A stretch of 64,000 nucleotides of DNA from Desulfoarculaceae bacterium (GCA_019429465.1 JAHYIV010000004.1:1-64000), one strand, 5' to 3'. Numbered from the stretch's first letter, positions 26,235 to 36,976 are shown. A program made the numbers and translations. The notes: generated from the sequence alone by a model not told the origin.

Positions 26235-26885
26235 TCAACCTTCATCCTTCCCTCCCTGATTCAGGGCAGAGAAATCAATAACCCCGGCCCTGATGAGCTG
26301 CAACTTTCCCTGAGACAGTCCAACGACCGTCGAGCTCTTCCTTCCCGGCGACTGACCACCATTGAGGACACAGGCAACTCCCTCGCCAAAAAACCGGCGT
26401 ACCTCATCGGCCGTGCGGGCAGCGACCATCCCCGACAGATTGGCACTGGTCGCAGTCAGCGGTCCGCCCCATAATTGACCGAAGACTCTGGCCACCGGAT
26501 GCGATGAGATCCGTACCCCGATTCCAGCACGGTCGGCCCCGGTCAGCGCAGGCGAGAGCGTGGAGACAGCCGGAAACACCAGGGTCAAGGGGCCAGGCCA
26601 GAAGGCCTTCATGAGCGGCCGGTATACGGAAGGGATAAAACGTGCCAGACGGGGCAGCTGATCTTCATTCTGGATGAGAACCAGAAATGGTTTATGCAAC
26701 GGACGCCCTTTCAACCTGAACAGATCCGCCAGGGCCTTTTCATTAAAGGGATCAACGGCCAGGCCATAAAAGGTCTCTGTGGGAAAGGCAACAATCCCTC
26801 CCTGCTTCAGGGCTGAAACGGCCCGCCTGAATTCCTCATCCGACGGGCCGGTGATCAAATCAGAACAGGGACAATCAACCTTCAA
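26235..26885 (-). CDS. tsaC: Threonylcarbamoyl-AMP synthase (Sua5/YrdC family)
   Basis: 216 residues. It makes threonylcarbamoyl-AMP from threonine, bicarbonate and ATP for the t6A modification of tRNA. Family marks: [45 protein letters not shown] and [10 protein letters not shown]. Its start overlaps the end of the purD/purE gene by 11 bases, so it is the second gene of that transcript. Confidence 0.92.
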   Translation of the reverse strand: MKVDCPCSDLITGPSDEEFRRAVSALKQGGIVAFPTETFYGLAVDPFNEKALADLFRLKGRPLHKPFLVLIQNEDQLPRLARFIPSVYRPLMKAFWPGPLTLVFPAVSTLSPALTGADRAGIGVRISSHPVARVFGQLWGGPLTATSANLSGMVAARTADEVRRFFGEGVACVLNGGQSPGRKSSTVVGLSQGKLQLIRAGVIDFSALNQGGKDEG

Positions 26886-28686
26886 TCGCTCTGGCCTTCT
26901 CCTCGACCTCTCTCATCATCTCCAGCTTGAAGGCCTGCAACCTGGCCGCGAGATCCTTATCTTCCAGGGCAAGGATACGCGCTGCCAGGACCGCACCATT
27001 CTTGGCCCCAGCCTTGCCAATCGCCATGGTGGCAACCGGGATTCCTGGCGGCATCTGCACCGTGGCCAGCAGGGCGTCCAACCCGTGCAGAGGCGAGGCG
27101 TCAATGGGCACGCCAATGACCGGCAGTTCCGTATGCGCGGCGAGGACTCCAGCCAGATGGGCCGCCATCCCTGCCCCGGCGATAATAATTTTCAACCCCC
27201 GCTGCTGAGCGGTACTGGCCCAGCTGGTCGCCCTTTCCGGGGTTCTATGTGCTGATGCCACCGTCATCTCATAAGGTATCTGCATCTTCTTGAGAAAATC
27301 AGCTGCCGCCTGCATGACCATCAGATCCGTATCACTGCCCATAACAATACCCACCAGGGCCGCTTCTCGCGGTATCAGAGCCCCCCTGTCCGTCACTGCC
27401 GCCACCTGTTTTTCCGAGCGCCGCAAGGCCTTAGCACCAATATCACGCCGGCTGTAGCAACCTGTCCAGTGAATACAATCTACGGCCTTATAAGCCTGTT
27501 CAATGGCCTTTTCCAGGGTCTTACCAACGGCTGTAACGCCCAGGACCCGGCCACCAGCCGTGACCGTCCGCCCGTTCTTCCTTACTGTTCCGGCATGAAA
27601 GACCTGCACTCCGGTTTCTCTGGCCGCCCTGGCAAGACCCTTAATGACCTTGCCCGTCTCATACCTGCCCGGATATCCGCCTGAGGCGATCACCACACAG
27701 ACCGTCGGCCGGGGATCAATCTTCATCTCAATCATATCCAGAGAGCCATCAATCGCCGCCTCAAAGATATCAACCACATCACTTTTCAGCCGCATCAACA
27801 AGGGCTGGGCCTCTGGATCACCAAAACGGCAATTAAATTCGAGAACGTTAACCTTGTCGCCTTCAATCATCAATCCGGCATAGAGCATGCCCTGCAGGGG
27901 TCTCCCCTCTGCAGCCATACCCTGAATAGCAGGCAGCATCACCTTGTTCATGATGTAATCCGCTATAGCCTCAGTCACCACTGGAGCCGGCGAATATGCG
28001 CCCATTCCGCCAGTGTTCGGCCCCTTGTCTCCATCATAAATAGCCTTATGATCCTGAGATGTGGGCAGGGGCAGAATGGTCTTGCCATCGGTAAAGGCGA
28101 TAAAGGATGCCTCTTCCCCTTGCAGGCAGGCCTCAATCACCACCTTGTTTCCGGCATCGCCAAAGGCCCTGTCCTGCATGATAAGTTCGACAGCATCTTT
28201 GGCCTCCTTGACACTGGCAGCGACAATAACGCCCTTACCGGCCGCGAGCCCATCTGCCTTGACCACAAGAGGCGCGCCCATCTGATCAATATATTTTTTT
28301 GCTTTTTTGAGATCATCAAAGATCTTGAATGAGGCGGTGGGAATAGCATATTTCTCCATGAATTCCTTGGCAAAGACCTTGCTTCCTTCAAGAATGGCAG
28401 CATTTTTACGCGGCCCAAAGATACGCAGGCCCTCCTGCTCAAAGAGGTCAACAATGCCAGCAGCCAGTGAGGATTCAGGACCGACAATGGTCAGATCAAT
28501 CTTTTCATCCTTGGCAAACCGGAGCAGGGCCTCAATATCTGTGACCGTGATATCCACACACTCGGCCAGGCCTTTTATCCCGGCATTCCCAGGGGCACAG
28601 TAGATCTTGTTTACCCTGGCGCTTTGAGAGATCTTCCAGACAAGCGCATGTTCACGACCACCAGAACCCACAACCAATACTTTCAT
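26875..28686 (-). CDS. purD/purE: Fused GAR synthetase / N5-CAIR mutase
   Basis: 603 residues with two purine enzymes. Residues 1-425 are PurD ([13 protein letters not shown] start, [13 protein letters not shown]-grasp [23 protein letters not shown]). After a 20-residue linker, residues about 443-603 are class I PurE, with MGSDTDL near 449 and SAHRTPER. They catalyse steps two and six of the pathway, which are not consecutive, so the fusion gives linked dosage rather than direct channelling. PurD and PurE are usually separate proteins; the frame is uninterrupted here. tsaC overlaps the end. Confidence 0.93.
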   Translation of the reverse strand: MKVLVVGSGGREHALVWKISQSARVNKIYCAPGNAGIKGLAECVDITVTDIEALLRFAKDEKIDLTIVGPESSLAAGIVDLFEQEGLRIFGPRKNAAILEGSKVFAKEFMEKYAIPTASFKIFDDLKKAKKYIDQMGAPLVVKADGLAAGKGVIVAASVKEAKDAVELIMQDRAFGDAGNKVVIEACLQGEEASFIAFTDGKTILPLPTSQDHKAIYDGDKGPNTGGMGAYSPAPVVTEAIADYIMNKVMLPAIQGMAAEGRPLQGMLYAGLMIEGDKVNVLEFNCRFGDPEAQPLLMRLKSDVVDIFEAAIDGSLDMIEMKIDPRPTVCVVIASGGYPGRYETGKVIKGLARAARETGVQVFHAGTVRKNGRTVTAGGRVLGVTAVGKTLEKAIEQAYKAVDCIHWTGCYSRRDIGAKALRRSEKQVAAVTDRGALIPREAALVGIVMGSDTDLMVMQAAADFLKKMQIPYEMTVASAHRTPERATSWASTAQQRGLKIIIAGAGMAAHLAGVLAAHTELPVIGVPIDASPLHGLDALLATVQMPPGIPVATMAIGKAGAKNGAVLAARILALEDKDLAARLQAFKLEMMREVEEKARAIEG

Positions 28687-29110
28687 TCACTCGCTCCTGT
28701 AGTATTTAGGGCCTTACAGATTGTTTTCTTGATAAAAAAACAAGAAAACAATCTGCGCAAGGCACTTATCCCGTTCATCGGGGTTAGTAACCGTTACGAA
28801 AGAGCCATTCAGCTCTCGACCCGTTCGTGACAACTCCTTGTGCCCGTTACGGCACCCTGATATTTGACTTATATGTAAACGACGACTTCATTTCCTGCGG
28901 GACAGGATTGAATCCTGTCCCGTAACTGACTCGATATTTTTGACAAATCGACAACACGCCATAAAAACAGCTTTTTTTTATTCAAAGATAACCAGCTAAC
29001 AACTTACCGCCATTGACAATTACTTCTCAATGGTTAGAATGAATGAACAACCATTCAATATTCATTTTTCTGATTTTTCTTTCCAACATTCATATTTTTT
29101 ATATTTAAAA
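28687..29110. other. Divergent intergenic region with a long hairpin
   Basis: CAGATTGTTTTCTTG (28717-28731) pairs perfectly with CAAGAAAACAATCTG (28741-28755), flanked by GCCTT (28711) and AAGGC (28763). Further on, GTTAGTAACCGTTACGAAA resembles the ends of the palindromic repeats. No gene is seen. The purD and tetR promoters must lie here. Confidence 0.55.
29040..29057. promoter_or_regulatory. Likely TetR-type operator
   Basis: TGAATG-AACAAC-CATTCA, an 18-base inverted repeat 54 bases before the tetR start. It resembles operators of fatty-acid-type TetR repressors (TGAATGA-N4-TCATTCA). Autoregulation by the adjacent gene is the simplest reading. Confidence 0.5.
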
Positions 29111-29713
29111 ATGAAAATAACAGACAAACATTCCACGATCATCCACGCAGCCACCAAGGTCTTTGCCAAAAAAGGTTTCTTCAATGCCAGAATATCCGAT
29201 ATTGCCAAAGAAGCCAAGGTCGCGGACGGGACTATTTACCTTTACTTCAACAATAAACTCGACATCCTTATTTCTGTCTTTGAAAAAGAGATTGGCATCC
29301 TGATAGAACAGGTTACCAAGGCACTGGCCCTGGAGACAGATCCGAAAAAACAACTGGAGATCTTTGCCACAAAACATCTGACGATGATGAAGAAAAATAA
29401 AAATCTGGCGGAGGTGATCCAGATCGAGCTCAGACAAAGTGCCAAGCTGATCAAAGAATATAGGAACAACAAGTTCATTGAATATATTGATATTGTTTCA
29501 ACCATCATCAAGGAAGGCCAAGTACAGAAGATCTATCGTGCGGACATCAAGCCGGGAATTGCTAAACGCGCTTTTTTCGGGGCCCTTGATGAAATTTCAC
29601 GAGTCTGGAGCATCTCCCTGGAAACGGATTATACCGTCGATGAGATCATCGGTCAGGTCATGGCCATTTTTCTCTCAGGAATGCTCATTCCCCCAGCGGC
29701 CCAGGCTGAATAA
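29111..29713 (+). CDS. TetR-family transcriptional regulator
   Basis: 200 residues from the ATG at 29111 (MKITDKHSTI); the frame is open 27 codons upstream, but that stretch covers the operator and encodes aromatic-rich non-conserved sequence. N-terminal helix-turn-helix IIHAATKVFAKKGFF..ISDIAKEAKVADGTIYLYF, as in repressors of acyl-CoA or lipid genes; C-terminal ligand domain about 55-190. The effector is unknown. Confidence 0.88.
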   Translation: MKITDKHSTIIHAATKVFAKKGFFNARISDIAKEAKVADGTIYLYFNNKLDILISVFEKEIGILIEQVTKALALETDPKKQLEIFATKHLTMMKKNKNLAEVIQIELRQSAKLIKEYRNNKFIEYIDIVSTIIKEGQVQKIYRADIKPGIAKRAFFGALDEISRVWSISLETDYTVDEIIGQVMAIFLSGMLIPPAAQAE

Positions 29714-29823
29714 TGGACCACTGCCGCTCCTCTGGCGAATAAATCTTCTTTTCTTCGCCCTTTTATATCAGCAGAGAGGAGTAAACTCCGTTTACTGTCC
29801 GCTACCAAGAATTTGTCAGCTTC

Positions 29824-30309
29824 TCAGGAAAATGTGGAGGCCGCGATCTCGATCACCTCAAACTCACGGGTTCCACCTGGAGTCTTGGCGATCACCTCAT
29901 CCCCCACCTCTTTGCCCAAAAGACTTCTTCCCAGTGGTGCAAATACAGAGATAGAGCCCTTCTTCACATCGGCCTCTTCGGGGCCCAGGAGCTGATAACA
30001 GACCTGAGCATCCGTTTCAAGATCCAGCAAGGTCACTACTGTTCCAAAGACCGCCCGCTGTAGAGGAACATTCATGCAGTCGATCACCTCGGCGCGTCCC
30101 AGCTTATCCTTAAGCTCCATAATACGACCTTCGATATGCCCCTGTCGCTCCTTGGCCGCATGATACTCGGCATTTTCCTTTAAATCACCATGAGCCCTTG
30201 CAACCTCAATGGCCTTGACCACATCAAAACGCTCAACCTTCTCAAGACGCTGAAGCTCATCTCGAAGCCTCTGATAGCCTTGAGTCGACATTGGTACTCG
30301 TTCAATCAT
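29824..30309 (-). CDS. greA: Transcription elongation factor GreA
   Basis: 161 residues. N-terminal coiled coil (about 8-78, with GDLKENAEYHAAKERQ, including the acidic tip) and C-terminal FKBP-like domain (LLGPEEADVKKGSISV..PLGRSLLGKEVGDEV). GreA rescues backtracked RNA polymerase by stimulating transcript cleavage. It lies 175 bases downstream of the large TPR gene on the same strand, across several hairpins. Confidence 0.95.
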   Translation of the reverse strand: MIERVPMSTQGYQRLRDELQRLEKVERFDVVKAIEVARAHGDLKENAEYHAAKERQGHIEGRIMELKDKLGRAEVIDCMNVPLQRAVFGTVVTLLDLETDAQVCYQLLGPEEADVKKGSISVFAPLGRSLLGKEVGDEVIAKTPGGTREFEVIEIAASTFS

Positions 30310-30318
30310 TTTCTGCTC

Positions 30319-30455
30319 CTGTTAAAATAAAAAAAACTGCGGATTGTCAGCAAATGCCATAACAATCTGCAGCGATAAAAAAATAATCGTAACGAAACAG
30401 CCTCTGTTCTTTTTTGACTCTAACGTTACGACTCTGTATGCCGGTAACGGCATTT
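30319..30455. repeat. Hairpin-rich spacer upstream of greA
   Basis: Three stems: CTGCGGATTGT (30337) with ACAATCTGCAG (30362); CGTAACG (30388) with CGTTACG (30424); TGCCG-GTAA-CGGCA (30439-30452). The CGTAACGAAA string recurs in the palindromic repeat family, so this may be a decayed copy. Confidence 0.45.
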
Positions 30456-30484
30456 CAAAGATATAGTTATTTTCGAACAACGGC

Positions 30485-33400
30485 CTACCAGCGATATACC
30501 AGCGACAAAGAGATATCCTTGCGGACGACCTCACCTCCCTGGATCATATCAAAGCTACTACTTAATAAGAAATGACGATTCATTTCAAGGAAAATACCAC
30601 CGCTAAAGGTATGAAAGTCATACCCGCCATCTTCATACCCGAAGGTATAGTCAAGGGTATAATAACTGGGGGCACTCCGCCCCAGCACATCCGCGGCCAA
30701 CTGGTGCTCAAAATGAACAGAGACAGAATTCTGCCAATATTCCTTGGGACTCCAGTAGGGATGATCTCCTGGAGAAAAACCATTCTCATAGGAAAAATCC
30801 CGACCCATATTGCCATCGGCGTGATGCAGTAATTCCTGACCATAGGTAATCTGCAACAAGGTCGGTTCACTGTGAATGATATAGGACGCCCAGACATGAT
30901 ACCGATTCTGATGATTGGCATCACTATACTCCCTGAACAGATATTCCCCACCACAAAACAGGCGGGGCAGGATATCCAACCTGACACCACCCTCCATATC
31001 CCGTTTACTGATCCCCTCTTTCAGGGCCTGAACAGTATCATCCACCACTTCCTGCCTCAGCCGGACAAAACCATGCAGATCGTCCCCGATGCGACCACGC
31101 ATCTCCAGATGATAGAGGGGGGTAATATCATGATGAGCAGAACCATGTTCCTCGTCCGGTTTATCCCCACCAGCTTTATCCGCCCCGATTCTGGTAATAA
31201 AATCGACGTTATAATGGGGATAAAAAGAATATGTTGTCAATAACCTGTTCCGCCACAGGGTCTGATCTGTCTCCTCGGCACTGGCATGAATGGTGCTCCA
31301 GCTGACATCCAGCTCCTGCCGAAGATTCGGCAGCATCCAGACACTGGCCCCACCCTTTGTCTGCTGGATATCCAGGTAGCCATTCCGACCGCTGAGAGAG
31401 GAATACCCGGAATCAATCATCACCCTGGGTTTTTTCTTCAGACTGTTGCGCTGTATAGCCTCGGCAAGTTCAGGATAGTCGGGGTTTTCCCGTTCAATCT
31501 CTTCATAGATCAGTGCCTCCTTCCCCAGAAATCCAAGACGACTGTAAATACCGGCCAGATCAAAAAGAGACTCATGAGAGGGATTCCCGGCAACCACCTC
31601 CTGATACTCTTTCATGGCCTGATAATAATTCCCCTGCGCCAGCGCCCTTCTGGCAGAGAGTTCCCTGACCACCAGTTGCTGCCAGCGATAGTCCGCGTAC
31701 AGATCAGCTCCGACCCTGCCTCCAGGAAGCCCACGCTGGGTCATGACAAAGGCAGGATCCATAACCACGGTCAGCCGGTCCGGTTCCGCCGGACGAGTAA
31801 AGGTGATCACGTTCCAGAAGGTTTGTTGCGGGGGGGGCAGGATGAGTTCTATCTGCTTTTCTTCTATTTTTTGAGCAAAAAGCATCTCGACCGAAGGCTG
31901 CAACAGGGAATCATACACGGCAACCGCTGCCACCCATTGCCGGTCAGCCCACAGGGTCCGAGCCAGAATAAGCTTCTGCCATACAGCTAAATGACTGGTA
32001 TCTGGAAAGGCCACAATCCCTTTGCCAAGGATTTTCTGCCCTGAAGGGAGCAGCTTTTCTATGATCTGGGGGAAGAATGCCAGCTTGAATTCCACTTCCA
32101 ATGATTTCCGGACAAAACTGATCTCATGTGGATGATCAGCAGCAAGGATCCGCAAGACGGCAATGGCCGCCTCCATTTCCCCCTGTTCCCGCAGGATATC
32201 AGCCAGGAGTATCCTCGCCGTCATTGATTCTGGCACCTCATTCAAGGCCATCCGGGTATGCCTCAGTGCTGCCTCTGTGGCTCCATACTTCCGTTCCAAC
32301 TTGGCTGCCTGCATCAGGCCCGAAAAGCTGTTGCCATAATTGTCACTCAACACTTCATCAACCCTGCCTGCAAGGGCCTTACCTGACTGAGCCGCCTCAA
32401 GCTGCTGAGCAAGAATCAAGGGTTCCAGGTCCAGCGGATGTTCCTTGAGAATCTCAGCAATGAGCTCCTGACCTTTGCCATATCTCTTCTCCTGCAGATA
32501 GAGATGGGAGAGCATGAGACCCGCCTCTTTCTTCATCCCGACATCTTGCGGGCAATGCTGGACCAGAAAGGTCCGATACTCCTTGACACTGTCAATGGCA
32601 TTGCCAAATCTTCCTGCTGCGGCCAGTGACCTTACCCGGAGCAGGGTCAAATCCTTGTCGTCATTTCCGCATACGGGAACAAGAGCATATCCTGGTTGTT
32701 CGGACAACAGCGTCAACCAACTCCAGGCCAGATCAGGTTCCTTGCTCTCCAGGGAAAATTCAACCAATTTACGAAGGGCAGATTCAATGCCCACACCATC
32801 CACCAGCATCTGCCGCAAGACCTGTTCAGCCTCAAAGCTGTTCCCTTCCCCATACAGGGCATCAGCAAGCGTCAGACGCGTCTCGGCAATGAATCCGGTT
32901 CCGCCCTGACCTGCCTCGATCAATTCCAGGCTGACTGATTTGGCCCTGCTGGCCAGCCCACTTACCAGCAGAACCCTGGCATAACGCAGATCACTGTGCA
33001 GCCGCTCCGACTCAAAGGTTGCATCCCGGCGCGCCAGTTGATAATGCTCCTCATACTGACTGATCAGGCCAAGCTGTGCCGACAGGTCGAGACAACGAAG
33101 CCGGATGGATTTATCACTTGGTTCCGCCTCCAGATACCGGTTATACCAGATCAAGGCCTGATCCAAGAGCCCCTGCTGATCGGCAAGCCGGGCACTGGCC
33201 AGCAGATATCTCGACCCATCGAACCCTTCCTGAGGCAAGAGCCCCAGCAAATGCTTGACCTGCTCCGTATCATTCTGCTCAAGAGACAACTCGGCAAGCC
33301 GGAGAATAACGTCTCTGTCCCCTGGATCATGCTGGTGGATAACGCCAAGCACTTCTCGCAGTTCCTTGCTGTTTCGGCGTTTTTCAAGGTGCTGAGCCAT

Positions 33401-34591
33401 GGCCGAATAAATAGGCAGCCGGTTCGGGGTCATCTGCACCAGCTCCTGCCACACCGGTAAAGCGCCCTCATGTTCCACCCTGACCAGCAGATCCTGAGCG
33501 AGCATCATCTGCATCCTGGCTATCTCCCGGGCAACATCCTGATTCTCGGGATGATGCTGAGAATACTCTTCATAATACGACAGGGCGATATCCGGACGCC
33601 CCAGATCAAAAAGATAAATAGCACCGATCTGCAGGAGACGTGCATCGCGCTGATCTCCCTTGTCCAGTAAGATCAGAAGATGGGGCAAGGCCGCCTCTTT
33701 TTCCCCTCGGGCAATAAAATAATCGACCATTTTTTTCTGAAACGGCAGATAATCCGGATGACGCTGCAGATATTTTTTCCAGGAAAGAAGGGCCCTGGAT
33801 TCCTCACCGGTACGATCGAAGAAGTCAGCTGCCTCAAGCAGAACCTGTCCCTCAACTTGATTACGGAAGACGAGTTTCTCATAAAAGAGGGAGGCCCTTT
33901 CCCGCCGACCTGATATCGCTGCATGGGCAGCAAGTTGATGAAGCAGAAGAGTATCATCTGGCCTGTGCCGCAAGAGTTGTTCCATCAGCGGATAGGCAGC
34001 CTCGTTCTTTCCCTGTCCACGTAAAGCAGCAACCAGACCAGTCAGCGCTTCTATAATCTCAGGTCGTTCTTGATCCAGCTCGGTAGCAGCCTTCTTCTGG
34101 TAAACAAGGTTATAAGAGGCGGCGGCCCTGGAAAATTCTTTCTTTTTCAAGGCGACCAGGCCAGCACTCAACAGATATTCAGTGCGCCGGGGATCTCCCT
34201 CCAGAAGTTGTTCCAGCAGGATCGAGGCCTGATCCCAGTCAGACAGGTTGATCAGCACCAGGCTATATTCCCACGAGGCCTCTTCAATATTCTTTTTAAA
34301 AGATAAAAGCCGGGAATAGGAACTGGCTGCCTCGATATATCTTGCCTGTCGGGTCAATTCACGAGCCTCATCCCAGAGAACCTTCCACTCAGGATCCTGA
34401 CTGGTGTCACTGATAACTACATCACGTTCAGGGGTAATGGCGGCTGCAGAGGCCGCAGACAAAAGGGAAGGAAGAAACAGCGGAAAACAAAGAAGGGCAA
34501 TAATCAGCACGGCGAAGATAGCCCCCAGCTGACGATCCTTTTTTTGAAATTCGACCGTCACCAGGGAGTCACGAAAAGAGCCTTTCACCAT
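30485..34591 (-). CDS. Giant TPR protein with C-terminal outer-membrane barrel
   Basis: 1368 residues from ATG 34591, behind GGAGG. A hydrophobic segment at about 20-45 (signal or anchor) is followed by roughly 900 residues of TPR-like helical repeats, then a C-terminal region of about 290 residues rich in alternating and aromatic residues that ends LVYRW, the terminal pattern of beta-barrel outer-membrane proteins. This layout is that of polysaccharide secretion proteins such as PelB, BcsC and PgaA, so export of a surface polysaccharide is a fair guess. No other exopolysaccharide genes lie alongside except the sugar aminotransferase upstream. Confidence 0.8.
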   Translation of the reverse strand: MVKGSFRDSLVTVEFQKKDRQLGAIFAVLIIALLCFPLFLPSLLSAASAAAITPERDVVISDTSQDPEWKVLWDEARELTRQARYIEAASSYSRLLSFKKNIEEASWEYSLVLINLSDWDQASILLEQLLEGDPRRTEYLLSAGLVALKKKEFSRAAASYNLVYQKKAATELDQERPEIIEALTGLVAALRGQGKNEAAYPLMEQLLRHRPDDTLLLHQLAAHAAISGRRERASLFYEKLVFRNQVEGQVLLEAADFFDRTGEESRALLSWKKYLQRHPDYLPFQKKMVDYFIARGEKEAALPHLLILLDKGDQRDARLLQIGAIYLFDLGRPDIALSYYEEYSQHHPENQDVAREIARMQMMLAQDLLVRVEHEGALPVWQELVQMTPNRLPIYSAMAQHLEKRRNSKELREVLGVIHQHDPGDRDVILRLAELSLEQNDTEQVKHLLGLLPQEGFDGSRYLLASARLADQQGLLDQALIWYNRYLEAEPSDKSIRLRCLDLSAQLGLISQYEEHYQLARRDATFESERLHSDLRYARVLLVSGLASRAKSVSLELIEAGQGGTGFIAETRLTLADALYGEGNSFEAEQVLRQMLVDGVGIESALRKLVEFSLESKEPDLAWSWLTLLSEQPGYALVPVCGNDDKDLTLLRVRSLAAAGRFGNAIDSVKEYRTFLVQHCPQDVGMKKEAGLMLSHLYLQEKRYGKGQELIAEILKEHPLDLEPLILAQQLEAAQSGKALAGRVDEVLSDNYGNSFSGLMQAAKLERKYGATEAALRHTRMALNEVPESMTARILLADILREQGEMEAAIAVLRILAADHPHEISFVRKSLEVEFKLAFFPQIIEKLLPSGQKILGKGIVAFPDTSHLAVWQKLILARTLWADRQWVAAVAVYDSLLQPSVEMLFAQKIEEKQIELILPPPQQTFWNVITFTRPAEPDRLTVVMDPAFVMTQRGLPGGRVGADLYADYRWQQLVVRELSARRALAQGNYYQAMKEYQEVVAGNPSHESLFDLAGIYSRLGFLGKEALIYEEIERENPDYPELAEAIQRNSLKKKPRVMIDSGYSSLSGRNGYLDIQQTKGGASVWMLPNLRQELDVSWSTIHASAEETDQTLWRNRLLTTYSFYPHYNVDFITRIGADKAGGDKPDEEHGSAHHDITPLYHLEMRGRIGDDLHGFVRLRQEVVDDTVQALKEGISKRDMEGGVRLDILPRLFCGGEYLFREYSDANHQNRYHVWASYIIHSEPTLLQITYGQELLHHADGNMGRDFSYENGFSPGDHPYWSPKEYWQNSVSVHFEHQLAADVLGRSAPSYYTLDYTFGYEDGGYDFHTFSGGIFLEMNRHFLLSSSFDMIQGGEVVRKDISLSLVYRW

Positions 34592-34666
34592 CAAAGAACC
34601 TCCATGGCAAAGACATTTCCTGCTCCAGAGTGTATCAGAAGAGGAGACATCACAATTACACCAGGC

Positions 34667-35872
34667 TCATTTCTGGTAAAATTCGGCTATTTTTTCAACA
34701 ACATACACCTGCATATCGGCAGTCAGTTCCGGGTAAATGGGCAGGGCAAGAGTCTCGGCGGCAGCCCTCTCGGCATGGGGAAAAGACAGGCGCTGAAAGT
34801 CAGCCCCCAGACATTTCTGCTGATGCAGGGCCAGGGGATAATAAATTTCACAGCCGATATCCTGGGAGTGTAGCCAGTCAATCAAGGCATCACGCCGACT
34901 GACCCGCAGGACATACTGATTATAGATGTGAAAATTTTCTCCAGAAGTGCTTGCGACGCCCTCAGTCTGCTCTTTCGGCAGATAAACAGCCTGAGGCAAA
35001 ACGAGAAAATCATTCTGGACAAGATCGGTTTGAGCAAAAAAAGTATTGTAACGGCCTGCATTCTCACGCCTGGCCCGATGCCACTTATCCAGATACGGCA
35101 GTTTGATCCGCAGCACTGCGGCCTGTATGGGATCAAGGCGAAAATTCCCCCCCACCTGGCCATGATAATATTTAGGAGATGCCCCATGATTACGCAAGAT
35201 CCGAATCTTATCGGCAAAAACACCATCATGGGTCACCACCATCCCGCCATCACCTATTCCCCCGAGATTTTTAGTGGGGAAGAACGAGAAACATCCGGCA
35301 AGTCCCATGGAGCCGGCCTTTTTCCATTGAACATTCAAGCCGCCACCCTCATCCTCCATCGGGCACTCAGCACCAATGGCCTGGGCCGCATCTTCAATAA
35401 CCGGCAGGTCGTAGTGGTTGGCCAGCTTCATGATAGCAGCCATATTGGCGCATTGTCCGTAGAGATGTACCGGCAGGATGGCCTTTATTTTTTTTTCATA
35501 ATCATGTGCCAGCACCTCTGCCATGGCGATGGGATCGATATTAAAAGAGACAGGGTCAATATCTGCAAAAACAGGGGTGGCCCCAAGCCGGAGCACAACC
35601 CCCATAGTGGCAAAAAAAGAATAAGGTGTGGTCAGAACCTGGTCACCAGGCCCAACGCCTAAGGCCATCAAAGAAACCAGCAGGGCATCGGTACCGCTGG
35701 AGACCCCTGCCCCGTTTTCCACCCCACAATAAGCGGCAACTTCCTGCTCCAAAGAGGTCACTTCAGGCCCGAGAATATATGTCGTTGAATCGATGACACT
35801 GGTTACAGCCTCCAGGATATCTTTCCGGAGGTAACTCAATTGTTGTTTGAGGTCAAGCAAAGGTACTTTCAT
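34667..35872 (-). CDS. DegT/DnrJ/EryC1/StrS sugar aminotransferase
   Basis: 401 residues. PLP-dependent enzyme that aminates keto-sugar nucleotides for surface glycans. Motifs: SGTDALLVSLMALGVGPGDQV, IEDAAQAIGA (Asp161 binds PLP nitrogen), FFPTKNLGGIGDGG with the PLP lysine Lys201, and GGNFRLDPIQAAVL. An extra run of about 15 residues (near 170-188) sits between the Asp and Lys motifs compared with the plain family pattern. It is 75 bases upstream of the TPR/barrel gene on the same strand, so the two may serve the same glycan. Confidence 0.9.
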   Translation of the reverse strand: MKVPLLDLKQQLSYLRKDILEAVTSVIDSTTYILGPEVTSLEQEVAAYCGVENGAGVSSGTDALLVSLMALGVGPGDQVLTTPYSFFATMGVVLRLGATPVFADIDPVSFNIDPIAMAEVLAHDYEKKIKAILPVHLYGQCANMAAIMKLANHYDLPVIEDAAQAIGAECPMEDEGGGLNVQWKKAGSMGLAGCFSFFPTKNLGGIGDGGMVVTHDGVFADKIRILRNHGASPKYYHGQVGGNFRLDPIQAAVLRIKLPYLDKWHRARRENAGRYNTFFAQTDLVQNDFLVLPQAVYLPKEQTEGVASTSGENFHIYNQYVLRVSRRDALIDWLHSQDIGCEIYYPLALHQQKCLGADFQRLSFPHAERAAAETLALPIYPELTADMQVYVVEKIAEFYQK

Positions 35873-35956
35873 TATTAAAATCTTTATTTATTCCATTTTT
35901 TTAATTGAGCATTCTCTTTCACAGAGAACGGCCACCTGGTATCAGACTCAAAGCAG

Positions 35957-36976
35957 CTATCTGTCAGACCCGCTTTTAATGACCATGGATTCTCCCTCGA
36001 AAAAATCCTTGATATCGGGCATTTCTGTCTCAAAAAACTTCTTCATTTTTTTCAGCAGATTCACCTCAATCTGCCTGACTCTTTCCCGGGAGATATCAAA
36101 CTTATCAGCAATATTCTGGAGGGTCAGGGGTTCATCTGTGAGCAGACGCTCTTCCAGAATCATCGTCTCTTTGGCATTAAGATTTTTCTTCAAGATCAGA
36201 AGCATGTCGGCAAGCTTGGCCTTCATCTGACTGCCAGCCACCATATCCTCAATCCCCGGCCCATCACTCGGCAGAAAACTTTTTTGTTCATCTTCCGAAT
36301 CCGCCCGCACCGGACTTTCAAGAGAGACATCCCCACTCCCCATGCGCTGACTCATCTCAATCACTTCACTTTCCTTGACATTCAGACGCTGGGCCAGCAA
36401 TTTTGTCTCTGCCTGAAACCCTTGCGATTCAAGGAGCTTCCTTTCCTTATTCAGACTGAAAAAAAGCTTCCGCTGGGCCTGAGTGGTGCCGATCTTGACC
36501 AGACGCCAGTTATCCATGATAAACTTCAGGATATAGGCCCGAATCCAATAGGCAGCATAATAGGAGAATTTAACCCCGCGATAAGGATCAAACTTCTTGG
36601 TGGCCTGTACCAGCCCCACGTTTCCTTCCTGAATGAGATCCATAAAGTTCTGCATCCAATATTTCTGGAAATCCATGGCCACCTTGACCACCAGACGCAG
36701 GTTGGAAGAGACCAATCTATAGCCGGCATCCTGATCACCCTCTTCCCGGTATCTGATCGCCAGTTCATCGGCCTCCTCCCTTGTCAACAGCTCATATTGA
36801 CTGATCTCCTGCAGATAGCGATGCAGGGCGGGATTACTCAGGGCAGGAAGATTCTCCTCATTGGAGAGGGAGACCAAGGGGTGCTCATACGGATCGGTTT
36901 CAACCAGCTCAGACTCAGAGACATCCTGCAGATCGGATAGATCAGAGGTGTCAATTTTATTTTTTTTTGAGGTCAT
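35957..36976 (-). CDS. rpoH: RNA polymerase sigma factor RpoH (sigma-32 type)
   Basis: 339 residues. Region 2 holds NLRLVVKVAMDFQKYW..MDLIQEGNVGLVQATKKFDPYRGVKFSYYAAYWIRAYILKF in parts typical of group 2-3 sigmas; the QRKLFFSLNKER segment is the RpoH box used for DnaK/FtsH control; region 4 ends with LQNIADKFDISRERVRQIE. The acidic N-terminal extension of about 40 residues is common in RpoH-like sigmas of this phylum. Stands alone. Confidence 0.88.
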   Translation of the reverse strand: MTSKKNKIDTSDLSDLQDVSESELVETDPYEHPLVSLSNEENLPALSNPALHRYLQEISQYELLTREEADELAIRYREEGDQDAGYRLVSSNLRLVVKVAMDFQKYWMQNFMDLIQEGNVGLVQATKKFDPYRGVKFSYYAAYWIRAYILKFIMDNWRLVKIGTTQAQRKLFFSLNKERKLLESQGFQAETKLLAQRLNVKESEVIEMSQRMGSGDVSLESPVRADSEDEQKSFLPSDGPGIEDMVAGSQMKAKLADMLLILKKNLNAKETMILEERLLTDEPLTLQNIADKFDISRERVRQIEVNLLKKMKKFFETEMPDIKDFFEGESMVIKSGSDR

